This document shows positions 20,301 through 30,865 of a DNA stretch of 64,000 nucleotides, piece by piece. A program made the translations under genes and the position numbers. This DNA comes from Haemophilus sp. C1 (GTDB taxonomy: Bacteria; Pseudomonadota; Gammaproteobacteria; Enterobacterales; Pasteurellaceae). The stretch's first letter is position 1. Every line of letters begins with the position of its first letter. Where the stretch lies: contig NZ_LDVZ01000001.1 of NCBI RefSeq assembly GCF_001276515.1, positions 100,797 through 164,796 of the forward strand, written 5' to 3'. Below the pieces are notes generated by a model. It was given only the letters and a program-made list of their open reading frames with translations, had not been told where the DNA came from and made no database searches.

Positions 20301-20774
20301 TTATGCCGCATCAATTTGTTGAATAAGATTAACCATTTCAAGTGCGGTTAAGGCTGCTTCTGCACCTTTATTACCTGCTTTAGTGCCAGCACGTTCAATT
20401 GCTTGTTCAATATTTTCTGTGGTTAATACGCCAAAAGCGACGGGGATTTCAGCATCCATTGCAACTTTTCCTAAACCGCTGCTTGCTTCCCCTGCTACAT
20501 ATTCAAAGTGCGCAGTACCGCCACGGATAACTGTACCTAATGCCACAATCGCATCAAATTTTTTACTTTCAGCTAAACGACGAGCAACTAATGGCAACTC
20601 ATAAGCGCCAGGAGCACGCACGATAGTGATATTTTCATCTTTCACTTGGCCAATACGTTTTAATGCATCAATTGCACCTTCTAATAAACTTTCATTAATA
20701 AAACTGTTAAAACGAGCAATTGCTACTGCAACTTTTGCATTAGGTGCTGCGACTGAGCCTTCTAAAACTTTCAT
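20301..20774 (-). CDS. ribH: 6,7-dimethyl-8-ribityllumazine synthase
   Basis: 157 residues. [15 protein letters not shown] near residue 20, [14 protein letters not shown] near 55 and [16 protein letters not shown] near 80, which carries the catalytic histidine, identify lumazine synthase. It builds the riboflavin precursor and usually assembles as a 60-mer or pentamer. First gene of the ribH-nusB pair; the 225-base divergent gap to asnS contains AT-rich promoter-like sequence, and I see no FMN riboswitch there. Confidence 0.98.
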   Translation of the reverse strand: MKVLEGSVAAPNAKVAVAIARFNSFINESLLEGAIDALKRIGQVKDENITIVRAPGAYELPLVARRLAESKKFDAIVALGTVIRGGTAHFEYVAGEASSGLGKVAMDAEIPVAFGVLTTENIEQAIERAGTKAGNKGAEAALTALEMVNLIQQIDAA

Positions 20775-20999
20775 ATTTTTTCCTATTATTAGCCATAATG
20801 ATTTTGGCCCGAGATTTTAGCATAAAATCGCGTATATTCAATATTAATAAGGCTTTACCTATTTTATTTAGGGCACATTTTTAAGGCTATTTTATTGTTC
20901 ATAACCCGCACCAACACTATATTTTTATGGAAAATTTCCTTTATTAAGGTAAACTATCGGTCATTTTGAATGAATTACATTTAGTTACAGAGGTTTAAT

Positions 21000-22403
21000 A
21001 TGTCTAAAGTGGCATCAATTGTTGATGTATTACAAGGGAAACTGGCGATTGGTGAAACCGTCACTGTACGTGGTTGGGTACGTACCCGTCGCGATTCTAA
21101 AGCAGGCTTATCTTTCTTAGCAGTTTATGACGGTTCTTGCTTTGATCCAATTCAAGCGATTATTAATAACGATATTGAAAATTACGAAAACGAAATTTTA
21201 CGTTTAACAACAGGCTGTTCTGTGATTGTAACAGGTAAAATCGTTGAATCTCCTGCAGAAGGACAAGCGGTTGAATTACAAGCAGAAAAGGTGGAAGTGA
21301 CAGGGTTTGTTGAAGATCCAGATACTTACCCAATGGCAGCAAAACGCCACTCTATTGAATATTTACGCGAAGTGGCTCACTTGCGTCCTCGCACTAATAT
21401 TATTGGTGCTGTCGCACGTGTTCGCCATTGTTTATCTCAAGCAATTCACCGTTTCTTCCATGAGCAAGGCTTCTACTGGGTGGCAACTCCATTAATTACT
21501 GCATCAGATACTGAAGGTGCAGGTGAAATGTTCCGTGTTTCTACACTTGATTTAGAAAATCTTCCACGTGGTGAAAATGGAAAAGTAGATTTCAACCAAG
21601 ATTTCTTCGGTAAAGAATCATTTTTAACGGTTTCAGGTCAGTTAAACGGCGAAACCTATGCTTGTGCATTAAGCAAAATTTATACTTTCGGACCAACATT
21701 CCGTGCAGAAAACTCGAATACCACTCGTCACTTAGCTGAATTCTGGATGGTTGAACCAGAAGTAGCATTTGCAACGTTAGCGGATAACGCAAAACTTGCC
21801 GAAGATATGTTGAAATACGTATTCCGAGCAGTATTGGCTGAGCGTAAAGACGACTTACAATTCTTTGAAAAACATGTAGATAAAGATGTTATTACTCGTC
21901 TAGAAAACTTTGTAAACTCAGATTTTGCGCAAATTGACTATACCGATGCCATTGATGTGTTATTAAAATCTGGTAAGAAATTTGAATTCCCTGTTTCTTG
22001 GGGGATCGATCTTTCTTCTGAACACGAACGTTTCTTGGCGGAAGAATATTTTAAATCACCAGTTGTAGTGAAAAACTATCCAAAAGACATTAAAGCATTC
22101 TATATGCGTTTAAATGATGATGGAAAAACTGTGGCAGCAATGGACGTGTTAGCTCCAGGAATTGGTGAAATCATCGGTGGTTCACAACGTGAAGAACGTT
22201 TAGACGTGCTTGATAAACGCATGGAAGAAATGGGATTAAATCCAGATGATTACTGGTGGTATCGCGATCTTCGTAAATATGGTAGCGTTCCACATTCTGG
22301 TTTTGGTCTTGGTTTTGAACGCTTAATCGTCTATGTAACTGGCGTGCAAAACATTCGTGATGTAATTCCATTCCCACGCGCGCCAAGAAATGCGAATTTC
22401 TAA
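21000..22403 (+). CDS. asnS: Asparagine--tRNA ligase
   Basis: 467 residues. An OB-fold anticodon-binding domain covers the first ~110 ([18 protein letters not shown]). The class II catalytic domain follows: [21 protein letters not shown] near 160 and [11 protein letters not shown] near 245 (motif 2), with [13 protein letters not shown] near 445 (motif 3). The asparagine enzyme is distinguished from the aspartate one by the GEMF region and by length. Monocistronic, with a uptake-signal terminator beyond its stop. Confidence 0.98.
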   Translation: MSKVASIVDVLQGKLAIGETVTVRGWVRTRRDSKAGLSFLAVYDGSCFDPIQAIINNDIENYENEILRLTTGCSVIVTGKIVESPAEGQAVELQAEKVEVTGFVEDPDTYPMAAKRHSIEYLREVAHLRPRTNIIGAVARVRHCLSQAIHRFFHEQGFYWVATPLITASDTEGAGEMFRVSTLDLENLPRGENGKVDFNQDFFGKESFLTVSGQLNGETYACALSKIYTFGPTFRAENSNTTRHLAEFWMVEPEVAFATLADNAKLAEDMLKYVFRAVLAERKDDLQFFEKHVDKDVITRLENFVNSDFAQIDYTDAIDVLLKSGKKFEFPVSWGIDLSSEHERFLAEEYFKSPVVVKNYPKDIKAFYMRLNDDGKTVAAMDVLAPGIGEIIGGSQREERLDVLDKRMEEMGLNPDDYWWYRDLRKYGSVPHSGFGLGFERLIVYVTGVQNIRDVIPFPRAPRNANF

Positions 22404-22421
22404 TTAAATTTAACGTTAATA

Positions 22422-22457
22422 TTGACCGCACTTACGCCAAAGTGCGGTCAATTTTTT
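22422..22457 (+). terminator. Uptake-signal inverted repeat terminator after asnS
   Basis: Twelve-base arms at 22422-22433 and 22440-22451, each containing a full uptake signal core, followed by a run of Ts. It lies between asnS and the can gene on the same strand. Confidence 0.85.
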
Positions 22458-22478
22458 CAAAATTTTAAGGAAAGCAAA

Positions 22479-23168
22479 ATGGATAAAATTAAACAACTCT
22501 TTGCCAACAATTACAGTTGGGCGCAAAGAATGAAAGAAGAAAATTCGACTTACTTCAAAGAACTTGCGGATCATCAAACGCCACATTACCTTTGGATTGG
22601 TTGCTCTGATAGCCGTGTGCCCGCTGAAAAATTGACAAATCTTGAACCAGGCGAGCTTTTTGTTCACCGTAATGTTGCTAACCAAGTAATTCACACAGAT
22701 TTTAATTGCCTTTCTGTTGTGCAATATGCTGTTGATGTACTTAAAATCGAACATATTATTATCTGTGGTCACACCAACTGCGGGGGGATTCATGCCGCTA
22801 TGGCTGATAAAGATTTAGGGCTTATCAACAACTGGCTTCTTCATATTCGTGATATTTGGTTTAAACACGGTCATCTTCTCGGTAAACTTTCCCCAGAAAA
22901 ACGTGCAGATATGCTGACTAAAATTAACGTAGCGGAACAGGTTTACAATCTTGGGCGTACTTCAATTGTAAAAAGTGCTTGGGAACGCGGACAAAAACTC
23001 TCATTACACGGCTGGGTATATGATGTAAATGATGGATTTTTAGTGGATCAAGGCGTAATGGCAACCAGTAGAGAAACTCTTGAAATTTCCTATCGAAACG
23101 CTATCGCTCGTTTATCAATACTTGATGAAGAAAATATTTTGAAAAAAGAACACCTAGAAAATCTTTAA
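22479..23168 (+). CDS. can: Beta-class carbonic anhydrase
   Basis: 229 residues from the ATG at 22479, which has AAGGAAA upstream. Zinc ligands and the catalytic dyad are in CSDSRVPAE (Cys ~42, Asp, Arg) and in GHTNCGG (His ~98 and Cys ~101). It interconverts CO2 and bicarbonate, feeding carboxylation reactions. The H. influenzae enzyme of this length is known for a non-catalytic bicarbonate site and pH-dependent allostery. Lies between asnS and uup. Confidence 0.97.
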   Translation: MDKIKQLFANNYSWAQRMKEENSTYFKELADHQTPHYLWIGCSDSRVPAEKLTNLEPGELFVHRNVANQVIHTDFNCLSVVQYAVDVLKIEHIIICGHTNCGGIHAAMADKDLGLINNWLLHIRDIWFKHGHLLGKLSPEKRADMLTKINVAEQVYNLGRTSIVKSAWERGQKLSLHGWVYDVNDGFLVDQGVMATSRETLEISYRNAIARLSILDEENILKKEHLENL

Positions 23169-23170
23169 AA

Positions 23171-23194
23171 AACGCCCTTTCGGGCGTTATTTTT
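23171..23194. terminator. Bidirectional terminator between can and uup
   Basis: AACGCCC (23171-23177) pairs with GGGCGTT (23182-23188), with A tract before and T tract after. The two flanking genes converge on it, so it can stop both. Confidence 0.85.
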
Positions 23195-25138
23195 TTAAGC
23201 TTTACCGTCAGCCAAACTTTTCTTTTCTTCCAATTCTTCCCAGCGTAAAAATGCTGTTTCTAATTCGGTTTCAGTATCCGCTAATGCTTTTAATTTAGCG
23301 TCAGTAATATCATGAGCCTGTTGGAAAAATGCTGGATCGGCTATTTCAGCTTGAAGTACGGTGATTTTAGTTTCCAACTCTTCCAATAGTTGTGGAAGTT
23401 GTTCTAGCTCACGTTGTTCTTTATAAGAAAGTTTCACGGATTTCGGCTTAGAAGTGCGGTCATTTTTCACCGCACTTTCTTCTTTTAACGGTTCAGTTTT
23501 CTTCGCTTTAGACTGTTCTTCCACGGCTTTACTTGCCCAGAAATTGGCTTGTTGCTGTTTAGCATCAAAGAATCCACCCACATACTTATTCAAACGCCCT
23601 TCACCTTCGAATAAATAACATTCTGTCGCAATATTATCGATAAATTGACGGTCATGACTCACAATTAACAATGTGCCTTGATGATCAGTCAAAATTTCTT
23701 CTAAAAGCTCCAATGTTTCTACATCAAGGTCATTGGTTGGTTCGTCAAGAATCAATAAATTATTTGGTTTGAGTAGCAATTTTGCGAGCAATAAACGATT
23801 TCTCTCCCCCCCCGATAAGGCTTTAACTGGCGTCATTGCACGTTTTGGCGGGAACAAGAAATCTTGCAAATACCCTAGCACATGGCGTTTTACACCATTG
23901 ACTTCAATATCTTGTTTACCATCTGCCACATTATCCATTACGGTTTTTTCAGGATCTAAATCAGCACGATATTGGTCAAAATAAGCAATGTCTAATTTGG
24001 TGCCACAACGAATTTTTCCTGATGTTGGCTGAATTTCCCCCAGCAATAATTTAATGAACGTGGTTTTCCCACAGCCGTTTGGCCCAACAAGCGCAATTTT
24101 GTCTCCACGTAAAATCGTTGTTGAAAAATCTTTTAATAAGGTTTTTCCTGCGATTTCATAGCTCACATCTTCCATTTCAAAGACAATTTTGCCTGAACGA
24201 CTTGAGGTGTCTAACTGTAATTTAGCTGTTCCCATTACCTCACGGCGTTGGCGGCGTTCCTCACGCATCGCTTTTAATGCACGCACTCGCCCTTCATTTC
24301 TTGTACGGCGAGCCTTGATACCTTGGCGAATCCACACTTCTTCCTGTGCAAGACGTTTATCAAATAATTCATTTTGCAAGGCTTCAACGCGTAGATTTTC
24401 TTCTTTCGTGGTTAAATATAAATCATAATTGCCTGGATAAGACACTAATTGACCGCGATCTAAATCCACAATCCGTGTTGCCATTTTGCGAATAAAAGAA
24501 CGGTCATGGGAAATAAATACAATACTACCTTGGAAATCCAGTAAGAAATTTTCCAACCATTCAATGGCTTCCACATCCAAGTGGTTAGTCGGTTCATCAA
24601 GTAATAACACGTCAGGATCGCACACCAATGCGCGCGCTAATGCTGCTTTACGTAACCAACCGCCTGAAAGTGCAGATAATTTTGTATTTGGATTCAAGCC
24701 TAGTTTTAACAACACTTCATTGATTTTATTTTCAAATCGCCAGCCATCAGCGTGTTCTAATTTAGCCTGAACTTGCTCTAGTTGACTTAAAATTTGATCA
24801 CTGTAATTTTCTTCCAATTGAACAGAAATATGATGATATTCTTTCAATAAATCCGTTAAATGCCCGACACCTTCTGCGACATAATCAAAAATATTACCTT
24901 GCGCATTACGCGGTGGGTCTTGCTCTAAACGAGAAACCACAAGATCTTTTTCGTATTGGATTTTGCCATCATCCATGAGCACATCGCCTGCGATGATTTT
25001 CAATAAAGTCGATTTACCTGCGCCGTTACGCCCAACTAAACAAACACGTTCATTCGGTTCAATATGTAGTTCTGCGTGATCTAACAAAGGTGCATCACTA
25101 AAGGAAAGATATCCATTGGTTAAACTAATTAATGCCAC
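23195..25138 (-). CDS. uup: ABC-F ATPase Uup
   Basis: 647 residues with two ATP-binding cassettes and no membrane segments. Walker A sites are GRNGAGKS near residue 36 and GPNGCGKT near 350; signatures are LSGGWLRKAALARAL and LSGGERNRLLLAKLL. The linker between cassettes is rich in charged residues, and the C-terminal ~90 residues form the coiled coil (LEQLPQLLEELETKI) typical of Uup, which binds DNA. Uup acts on ribosomes or branched DNA and limits precise excision of transposons in E. coli. Confidence 0.95.
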   Translation of the reverse strand: MALISLTNGYLSFSDAPLLDHAELHIEPNERVCLVGRNGAGKSTLLKIIAGDVLMDDGKIQYEKDLVVSRLEQDPPRNAQGNIFDYVAEGVGHLTDLLKEYHHISVQLEENYSDQILSQLEQVQAKLEHADGWRFENKINEVLLKLGLNPNTKLSALSGGWLRKAALARALVCDPDVLLLDEPTNHLDVEAIEWLENFLLDFQGSIVFISHDRSFIRKMATRIVDLDRGQLVSYPGNYDLYLTTKEENLRVEALQNELFDKRLAQEEVWIRQGIKARRTRNEGRVRALKAMREERRQRREVMGTAKLQLDTSSRSGKIVFEMEDVSYEIAGKTLLKDFSTTILRGDKIALVGPNGCGKTTFIKLLLGEIQPTSGKIRCGTKLDIAYFDQYRADLDPEKTVMDNVADGKQDIEVNGVKRHVLGYLQDFLFPPKRAMTPVKALSGGERNRLLLAKLLLKPNNLLILDEPTNDLDVETLELLEEILTDHQGTLLIVSHDRQFIDNIATECYLFEGEGRLNKYVGGFFDAKQQQANFWASKAVEEQSKAKKTEPLKEESAVKNDRTSKPKSVKLSYKEQRELEQLPQLLEELETKITVLQAEIADPAFFQQAHDITDAKLKALADTETELETAFLRWEELEEKKSLADGKA

Positions 25139-25190
25139 AATTGCCCCATAAAAATTCAGTGAAAATTAACCGCACTATTCTATACGGTTT

Positions 25191-25221
25191 GCATAAAAAA
25201 TCCCATCAATTCGATGGGATT
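25191..25221 (-). terminator. Terminator after the dGTPase-like gene
   Basis: AATCCCATC (25199-25207) pairs with GATGGGATT (25213-25221) and is followed on the minus strand by six Ts. It lies ten bases after the stop of the gene at 25232. Confidence 0.8.
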
Positions 25222-25231
25222 CGCTCTTAAA

Positions 25232-26587
25232 TCAAAGTTGTTGATATACCCGCAAGGCGTGCGCATCTGACATACCTGCAATATAATCGCAAATAATCCG
25301 CTTCTTCCCATCTTCTGGTGCATTACGCCAACGATTTGCAGTATTTCTTGGTAATAAACGCTCTGGGTCAGATTCAAAAATTTGGAACATTTCTGTCAGC
25401 ATTCTCTGCCCTTTATACTCAATTCTCTGAGTATCCACATTACGGATAACATAATCCCAAACGAATTTTTTAAATATACCAAGTGCAGCAATCACTTCAG
25501 GTGGCAGCTCTGCGTTATAACGTAACAAAGGTTCATCAAAATTTGCCGTTAATTTCCACCGCACATTAGTAATAAAAAAGTTTACCAATGCACCAATCGC
25601 TTGTTTGCGTTCAAAATGTTTATCAGAGAAAAGTCGTTGGCTAATTGAATCAATATTTTCATGCAACCAAGCTGACGGAATTTGTTTTAATGCGGAATGT
25701 GCCGCTTGCCATTGATGTGGATTTACCACGCCAGTTACAATGGCATCTTCTAAATCGTGTACACCATAGGCAATATCATCTGCCAATTCCATAATGCTAC
25801 AATCCAAAGATTTAAAGCTCGTCTGTAAAAATTCCGCAGGATTTTCCCGCACTTTTTTAAATTTCCCAAATAAAGTGCGGTCATTTTCAGAAAGATTTTC
25901 CAGCAACCAATTAAACATTTTTAAATCATCGCAGAAAATGCCCTTTCCAGGAATCCAATCGTGAATACGCACAAAACGCGGATCAATATTGCGAGAAAAA
26001 TTAAGTTCTGCATATTGAGGCGAAGCCACATCTAACAACGCAGGATATTTCACGACACCCAATAGTGTTCTACGCGTTAGATTCATCCCTGCATTTTCAG
26101 TGTAAGGCTCAAGTTTTGTTAAAATTCTAAAGGTTTGCGCATTGCCTTCAAAACCGCCCTGCTCTGCCATCATATAATTTAATGCCGTTTCGCCACCATG
26201 CCCAAAAGGCGGATGACCAATATCATGAGCAAAACACAAACTCTCAATAAGATCATTACTCGGCAATAAAGGTTTCAACTGCTTTTGTAACTCGTTTTTA
26301 TCAATATTTAATGTTTGCGAAAGGCTTTCAAAGGTTTCTACAAATTTAAGCTGTGCAACGAGACTACTACCAATCTGTGCGACTTCCAAAGAATGGGTTA
26401 AGCGAGTGCGATAAAAATCATTTTCGCCAATTGCGTGAATTTGGGTTTTCGCTTGCAAGCAACGAAAGGCGGCAGAATGTAAAATTCGCCCACGATCACG
26501 ACGAAATGGTGGACGATTATCTTTTTCGCGTGGCGGATCGGGGAGAAAACGTTCTGTCCAAGAAGAATCAATGATAAGTGGTTTCAT
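25232..26587 (-). CDS. dgt: Deoxyguanosinetriphosphate triphosphohydrolase-like protein
   Basis: 451 residues of the HD superfamily. [11 protein letters not shown] near residue 64 and [16 protein letters not shown] near 117 contain the metal-binding histidines and the HD pair, and [17 protein letters not shown] near 265 closes the metal site. This family cuts dNTPs to nucleosides plus triphosphate. The non-enteric 'dGTPase-like' branch is common in Haemophilus, so dGTP as sole substrate is not certain. It stands alone between lrgAB and uup. Confidence 0.92.
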   Translation of the reverse strand: MKPLIIDSSWTERFLPDPPREKDNRPPFRRDRGRILHSAAFRCLQAKTQIHAIGENDFYRTRLTHSLEVAQIGSSLVAQLKFVETFESLSQTLNIDKNELQKQLKPLLPSNDLIESLCFAHDIGHPPFGHGGETALNYMMAEQGGFEGNAQTFRILTKLEPYTENAGMNLTRRTLLGVVKYPALLDVASPQYAELNFSRNIDPRFVRIHDWIPGKGIFCDDLKMFNWLLENLSENDRTLFGKFKKVRENPAEFLQTSFKSLDCSIMELADDIAYGVHDLEDAIVTGVVNPHQWQAAHSALKQIPSAWLHENIDSISQRLFSDKHFERKQAIGALVNFFITNVRWKLTANFDEPLLRYNAELPPEVIAALGIFKKFVWDYVIRNVDTQRIEYKGQRMLTEMFQIFESDPERLLPRNTANRWRNAPEDGKKRIICDYIAGMSDAHALRVYQQL

Positions 26588-26641
26588 ATCGCTTTGTTTT
26601 ATTTAGTTTTTCTGCATTATCTAATCATTTAGCACAAAAAA

Positions 26642-26694
26642 CAACCGCACTTTATCTAGAACAAACAAAATCTAGAATGAATAAAGTGCGGTTG
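26642..26694 (-). terminator. Long uptake-signal inverted repeat after lrgB
   Basis: Fourteen-base arms at 26642-26655 and 26681-26694, each carrying an uptake signal core, enclose a smaller TCTAGA inverted repeat. It lies just beyond the lrgB stop and before the divergently spaced dGTPase-like gene on the same strand. Confidence 0.7.
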
Positions 26695-26709
26695 AATTTT
26701 TATTGATAT

Positions 26710-27405
26710 TTAAACAAAGAAATAAATGAGCTTAAATACAAATGGCGCGAGAATAGAACTAATAATCCCACAAAGCACAAGAGAAATAGAACTATAACTG
26801 CCTGCTGTTGGGTTAGTTTCCATACAACTTACAGTGCCAAGTGCGTGAGATACCGCTCCAACAGATAAACCAATCGCTTCTTGATGTTTAACGCGTAATT
26901 TTTTCAACACTAAATAACCAAATACAGAGCCTTGCAAGCCTGCAACGACTACCCCAACTGCAGTGACGGCAGGGATTCCCCCTAGATTATGCGAAACTTC
27001 CATCGCGATTGGTGTAGTGATTGATTTTGGTAATACCGTCGCTACCATTTCAGGCGATGCACCAAGTATGAGCGCTAACACCGCCCCGCTTAACATCGAG
27101 AAAAAAGACGCGATCACCACAATAGATAAAATAATTTTCCATTGTTTAGCAATTTGGCGAAGTTGTTCATAAAGAGGTAATGCAAGAGCAACGATACTCA
27201 AGCCAAGTAAATTATTAATAGGCGCATTTCCTGCCATATAATCATCATAAGGAATCTTGCCTATCACTAAAATCGCAACCAAAATTAATACCGTTAAAAT
27301 AAAAGTATTAAAAATCATTGATTTCCAACGTTTGCTAATTTGTAGTGCGAGCCAAAATCCGAAAATTGTCAAAAATGTATAAAGATAAATAATGTACTGC
27401 TGCAT
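26710..27405 (-). CDS. lrgB: LrgB/CidB-family membrane protein
   Basis: 231 residues from the ATG at 27405. About seven to eight hydrophobic helices; LPKSITTPIAMEVSHNLGGIP near residue 130 and GAVSHALGTVSCMETN near 200 are the characteristic LrgB motifs. LrgB works with LrgA to modulate autolysis or, in other species, to export pyruvate or glycolate (PlgG and related). The 20-base gap to lrgA indicates one operon. Confidence 0.9.
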   Translation of the reverse strand: MQQYIIYLYTFLTIFGFWLALQISKRWKSMIFNTFILTVLILVAILVIGKIPYDDYMAGNAPINNLLGLSIVALALPLYEQLRQIAKQWKIILSIVVIASFFSMLSGAVLALILGASPEMVATVLPKSITTPIAMEVSHNLGGIPAVTAVGVVVAGLQGSVFGYLVLKKLRVKHQEAIGLSVGAVSHALGTVSCMETNPTAGSYSSISLVLCGIISSILAPFVFKLIYFFV

Positions 27406-27424
27406 ATAAAAATTTCCCACTATA

Positions 27425-27856
27425 TTAAGCTGATTCATTCATTTGTTTAGCTTGGTTCTCACGGCGTTTAATCACCTTTTTACGTTTATGTGTAAAAGAT
27501 TGTAAATGGAATAAATGATTCCCTAACAAGCCCATGACGACCAAAGTTACGCAAGTGCTGACAACATTAGGAATCAATAAAATATTCACTTGTTCTATTA
27601 ATAAATCTGAATATTTAATGATTCCAACACTTACCGGCACAAAAAGCACCGCCATAAAACGAATCAATAAGCTCGCGCCTAAATAAATCCAATCTAAATG
27701 AATTAATCGTGTCGTTAAACCTAAAAAGAGCAATAGCAATCCCCAAATACTCCCAGGTACACCGGCTGGCACATAATGAGCGATAAGATTTCCGAGATAT
27801 AACATAATGTACAAAATGACCAACGAACGGGCCAATAAAAATGATTTTTGAACCAT
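27425..27856 (-). CDS. lrgA: LrgA/CidA-family holin-like membrane protein
   Basis: 143 residues from the ATG at 27856 (AAAGG ahead of it); an in-frame TTG lies six codons earlier. Four hydrophobic helices with [15 protein letters not shown] near residue 40, the LrgA signature (PxxxxGxxLLF). The C-terminus is strongly basic ([12 protein letters not shown]). It forms a membrane complex with LrgB downstream. The divergent gap to the SNase gene holds the promoter. Confidence 0.9.
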   Translation of the reverse strand: MVQKSFLLARSLVILYIMLYLGNLIAHYVPAGVPGSIWGLLLLFLGLTTRLIHLDWIYLGASLLIRFMAVLFVPVSVGIIKYSDLLIEQVNILLIPNVVSTCVTLVVMGLLGNHLFHLQSFTHKRKKVIKRRENQAKQMNESA

Positions 27857-27974
27857 ATACAACCTTTTTTTCAACTTTTTTCATAATGTTTCAAAATTAT
27901 TTTACGCTTTTTTTTTCTGAATTGACCAGTTTTTTTCGGTAAAATAACCAGACTTAGATCAAGAACCTTGCAAA

Positions 27975-28469
27975 ATGATAAATCAAAAAACACTATTTAC
28001 CAGTTTATTACTCATTTTCACCGCACTTTCTGCTTGTTCTCGCGAAAAAAATACGTGTCGTGTGGTTAAAATTAGTGATGGCGATACGCTTACTTGCCTC
28101 ACTAAAGGCAATAAATCCATTAAAGTTCGTTTAGCCGAAATCGACGCGCCAGAAAAATCCCAAGCCTTTGGGCAAAAATCGAAAAAAACCTTGTCTGATC
28201 TGGTTTATCAAAAAGACGTACGCCTTGCGCGAAAAGGAAAAGATCGCTATCAACGCACCTTAGCGGTAGTTTATTATCAAAAACAAAATATCAATTTAGA
28301 GATGGTTAAACAGGGTATGGCATGGGCGTATAAGCAATATGCCCATGATCCGATTTATCTTCAAGCGCAAGAAAATGCACAAGCCAAGCGAATTGGTCTT
28401 TGGGCGGACAATAATCCAATTGAACCAAGTCAATGGCGCAGACAGGAGAAAAATAAATATGGCTTTTGA
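27975..28469 (+). CDS. SNase-like (thermonuclease) lipoprotein
   Basis: 164 residues. An N-terminal lipoprotein signal ends at LSACSRE (cysteine ~residue 21). The staphylococcal nuclease fold follows: ISDGDTLTCL near 38 (Ca-binding Asp), KVRLAEIDAPE near 55 (catalytic Arg and Asp) and KDRYQRTLAVVY near 93 (second catalytic Arg). It should cut DNA or RNA on the cell surface or in the periplasm. Its 3' end overlaps the start of csdA by 11 bases. As I recall it is H. influenzae HI_1296. Confidence 0.93.
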   Translation: MINQKTLFTSLLLIFTALSACSREKNTCRVVKISDGDTLTCLTKGNKSIKVRLAEIDAPEKSQAFGQKSKKTLSDLVYQKDVRLARKGKDRYQRTLAVVYYQKQNINLEMVKQGMAWAYKQYAHDPIYLQAQENAQAKRIGLWADNNPIEPSQWRRQEKNKYGF

Positions 28470-29658
28470 TGTTCAAACTTTCCGTCAAGAATTTCCCTAT
28501 TTCCAACGTGAAGATGCCGTTATTTATTTAGATAACGCAGCCACTGCGTTGAAGCCTCAAGTGTTAATTGATCGCACCGCTGAATTTTATGCTTCTGCAG
28601 GTTCAGTGCATCGTAGCCAATATGATGCTGCTCAAACTGCGCAATATGAACAGGCTCGCACACAAGTTAAAGAATTAATTAATGCAGAAGATAAACGCGC
28701 TGTTATTTGGACTTCGGGTACAACTCACGCGATTAACTTAGTGGCAAATGGATTACTACCACAATTAAACGCAGAAGATGAAATTCTGATTAGCCAAGCA
28801 GATCATCATGCTAATTTTGTCACTTGGCACAAAACAGCGAAAAAGTGCGGTGCAAAAATTCGAGTTTTACCGATTTTAGATAATTGGCTAATTGATGAAA
28901 ATGCCCTTATTTCTGCCCTTTCTGAAAAAACTAAACTCGTTGCTCTGAATTTTGTTTCAAATGTCACGGGCACAGAACAGCCGATTAAATGCCTGATTCA
29001 ACTTATCAGAAAACATAGTAATGCGTTGGTTTTAGTGGATGCTGCACAAGCGATTAGCCATATCAAAATTGATTTACAAGATTTAGATGCCGATTTCCTC
29101 GCATTTTCTGCCCATAAAATTTATGGTCCCAATGGGCTTGGCGTTTTAACAGGAAAATTGACCGCACTTTCTCAACTTCAACCACTCTTTTTTGGTGGGA
29201 AAATGGTTGATCGTGTATCAAGTGATCACATTACTTTTGCCGAATTGCCTTATCGTTTAGAAGCTGGCACACCCAATATTGCTGGAGTTATTGGCTTTAA
29301 TGCTATACTGAATTGGCTACAAAAATGGGATTTCACTGCGGCAGAACAGCACGCCATATCCTTGGCTGAATCCGTCAAAGTGCGGTTAAAATCTTACGAG
29401 AATTGCCGATTATTCAATTCTCCTCAACCAAGTACCGTTGTTTGCTTTATATTTGATGACATTGACAGTTCCGATCTTTCAACGCTCTTAAGCGAGCAAA
29501 ATATTGCGCTCCGTGTGGGCGAACATTGTGCCCAGCCTTATTTAGCACGCTTAGGCGAACGCACCACATTACGCCTGTCTTTTGCCCCTTATAATACACA
29601 GGAAGATGTAGAGGCATTTTTTACCGCCTTAGATAAAGCATTGGATTTATTACAATGA
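28459..29658 (+). CDS. csdA: Cysteine desulfurase CsdA (class V aminotransferase)
   Basis: 399 residues from the ATG at 28459, which follows a GGAG site; the frame stays open further upstream inside the nuclease gene. YLDNAATALKP opens the PLP fold, SAHKIYGPNGLGVLTG near 228 carries the PLP-binding lysine, and VGEHCAQPYLARL near 350 the catalytic cysteine. It removes sulfur from cysteine as a persulfide, passed to the SufE-like partner encoded directly downstream (csdE, overlapping by four bases). Role in iron-sulfur and other sulfur transfer. Confidence 0.95.
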   Translation: MAFDVQTFRQEFPYFQREDAVIYLDNAATALKPQVLIDRTAEFYASAGSVHRSQYDAAQTAQYEQARTQVKELINAEDKRAVIWTSGTTHAINLVANGLLPQLNAEDEILISQADHHANFVTWHKTAKKCGAKIRVLPILDNWLIDENALISALSEKTKLVALNFVSNVTGTEQPIKCLIQLIRKHSNALVLVDAAQAISHIKIDLQDLDADFLAFSAHKIYGPNGLGVLTGKLTALSQLQPLFFGGKMVDRVSSDHITFAELPYRLEAGTPNIAGVIGFNAILNWLQKWDFTAAEQHAISLAESVKVRLKSYENCRLFNSPQPSTVVCFIFDDIDSSDLSTLLSEQNIALRVGEHCAQPYLARLGERTTLRLSFAPYNTQEDVEAFFTALDKALDLLQ

Positions 29659-30035
29659 TAGAACAATTAAAACAAGCTAAAAATTGGGAAGATCGCTATC
29701 GCCTGATTATTCAAGCTGGCAAAAATTTATCTCGCCCAAGCGATGATGAACTTGCTCAAATGCAACCTATTACTGGCTGCGAAGCACAAATGTGGTTTCA
29801 AATTATGCCTAAAAATGACCGCACTTTTCAATTCAACGGGTTTAGCGAAGCTAGAATTATGAATGGCTTGCTTTGGATTTTACTCAATCAAATTAATGGT
29901 AAAACAGCGGATGAATTGAATAAATTTGATATTACTGCATTTTTTAGCGAACTCGGCATTTCACAACGTTTAAGCGAAACGCGTTTAAACGGCTTAAACC
30001 AAATCGGACAGCAATTAAAAAATTTATGTATTTAA
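29655..30035 (+). CDS. csdE: SufE-like sulfur acceptor CsdE
   Basis: 126 residues. ITGCEAQMWFQ near residue 40 contains the acceptor cysteine, and SRPSDDELAQMQ before it and MNGLLWILLNQINGKTADEL after it are typical of the SufE/CsdE fold. It takes persulfide sulfur from CsdA. Starts within the csdA stop and its end overlaps the next gene by ten bases. Confidence 0.93.
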   Translation: MIEQLKQAKNWEDRYRLIIQAGKNLSRPSDDELAQMQPITGCEAQMWFQIMPKNDRTFQFNGFSEARIMNGLLWILLNQINGKTADELNKFDITAFFSELGISQRLSETRLNGLNQIGQQLKNLCI

Positions 30036-30811
30036 TCGAGACCTATTTTCGCCTGACTGCCCTTGAAAATAACATTGAATCACAAAGCCGTTTACTTAAT
30101 GCCGTAATCGATCAATGGCGGTATAACGGGCAAATTATCGGACGTGAAATTCCTTTATATTTAGCGGAAGAAGGTGGCGCACAAGGCTTTGCTATGCGTG
30201 TCATTTGCCCCGAGCAAGATAGTCTTTTCCCGCAAAATAATAACACAGAAGTGAATAGGGCATTAGAAGAAGCCGAAAAGTGCGGTGTAATTTTTGATGG
30301 TTTTCAACTTGTGGGCGATGATTTCAATTCAGATCAAACGGCAGAAAATGCGTCGCCAGCTTGGCAAGTGCTTTACACAACCCATTTACAAAGTTGCTCG
30401 CCGATTCACAGCGGAGAAAATCTCGCCCCAATCCCTTTATATAAACAGTTGAAAAATCAATCGCACTTAAGCCAAGATCTGATTAAATGGCAAGAAAATT
30501 GGCAAGCCTGCGATCAACTACAAATGAATGGTGCGGTATTAGAACAACAATCTTTGGCAGAAATTTCCGATCATCAAAGCACACTTTCAAAACATGGGCG
30601 TTATTTAGTCCAAGAAATAGAAAAAGAAACAGACATACCGACTTACTATTATTTATATCGTGTAGGTGGGCAATCTTTAGAATCTGAAAAATCTCGTTGC
30701 TGCCCTTCTTGTGGTGCAAACTGGGCGTTAAAAGACGCGATTTTTGATACCTTTCATTTTAAATGCGATACCTGTCGATTAGTTTCGAATCTATCGTGGA
30801 ATTTTTTGTAA
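30026..30811 (+). CDS. DUF2310-type zinc-ribbon protein
   Basis: 261 residues. Most of the protein is an unrecognised alpha/beta domain (IETYFRLTALENNIESQSR, EEGGAQGFAMRVICPEQ). The C-terminus carries a four-cysteine zinc ribbon, CCPSCGANW and FKCDTCRLVSNLSWNF. I associate this architecture with the DUF2310 family, described only as zinc-ribbon and possibly nucleic-acid-binding. It overlaps csdE by ten bases, so it is in the csd operon and could serve sulfur transfer or RNA modification. That role is inference. Confidence 0.75.
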   Translation: MYLIETYFRLTALENNIESQSRLLNAVIDQWRYNGQIIGREIPLYLAEEGGAQGFAMRVICPEQDSLFPQNNNTEVNRALEEAEKCGVIFDGFQLVGDDFNSDQTAENASPAWQVLYTTHLQSCSPIHSGENLAPIPLYKQLKNQSHLSQDLIKWQENWQACDQLQMNGAVLEQQSLAEISDHQSTLSKHGRYLVQEIEKETDIPTYYYLYRVGGQSLESEKSRCCPSCGANWALKDAIFDTFHFKCDTCRLVSNLSWNFL

Positions 30812-30865
30812 TTAATTTATAAAGTGTCGAAATTTGCAAAACTCGAACACCTAATCGGAGAAAAG

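Noticed and set aside
20775-20999. FMN riboswitch ahead of ribH
   Set aside because: The divergent gap has no conserved multi-stem structure of that type; it looks like plain AT-rich promoter sequence.
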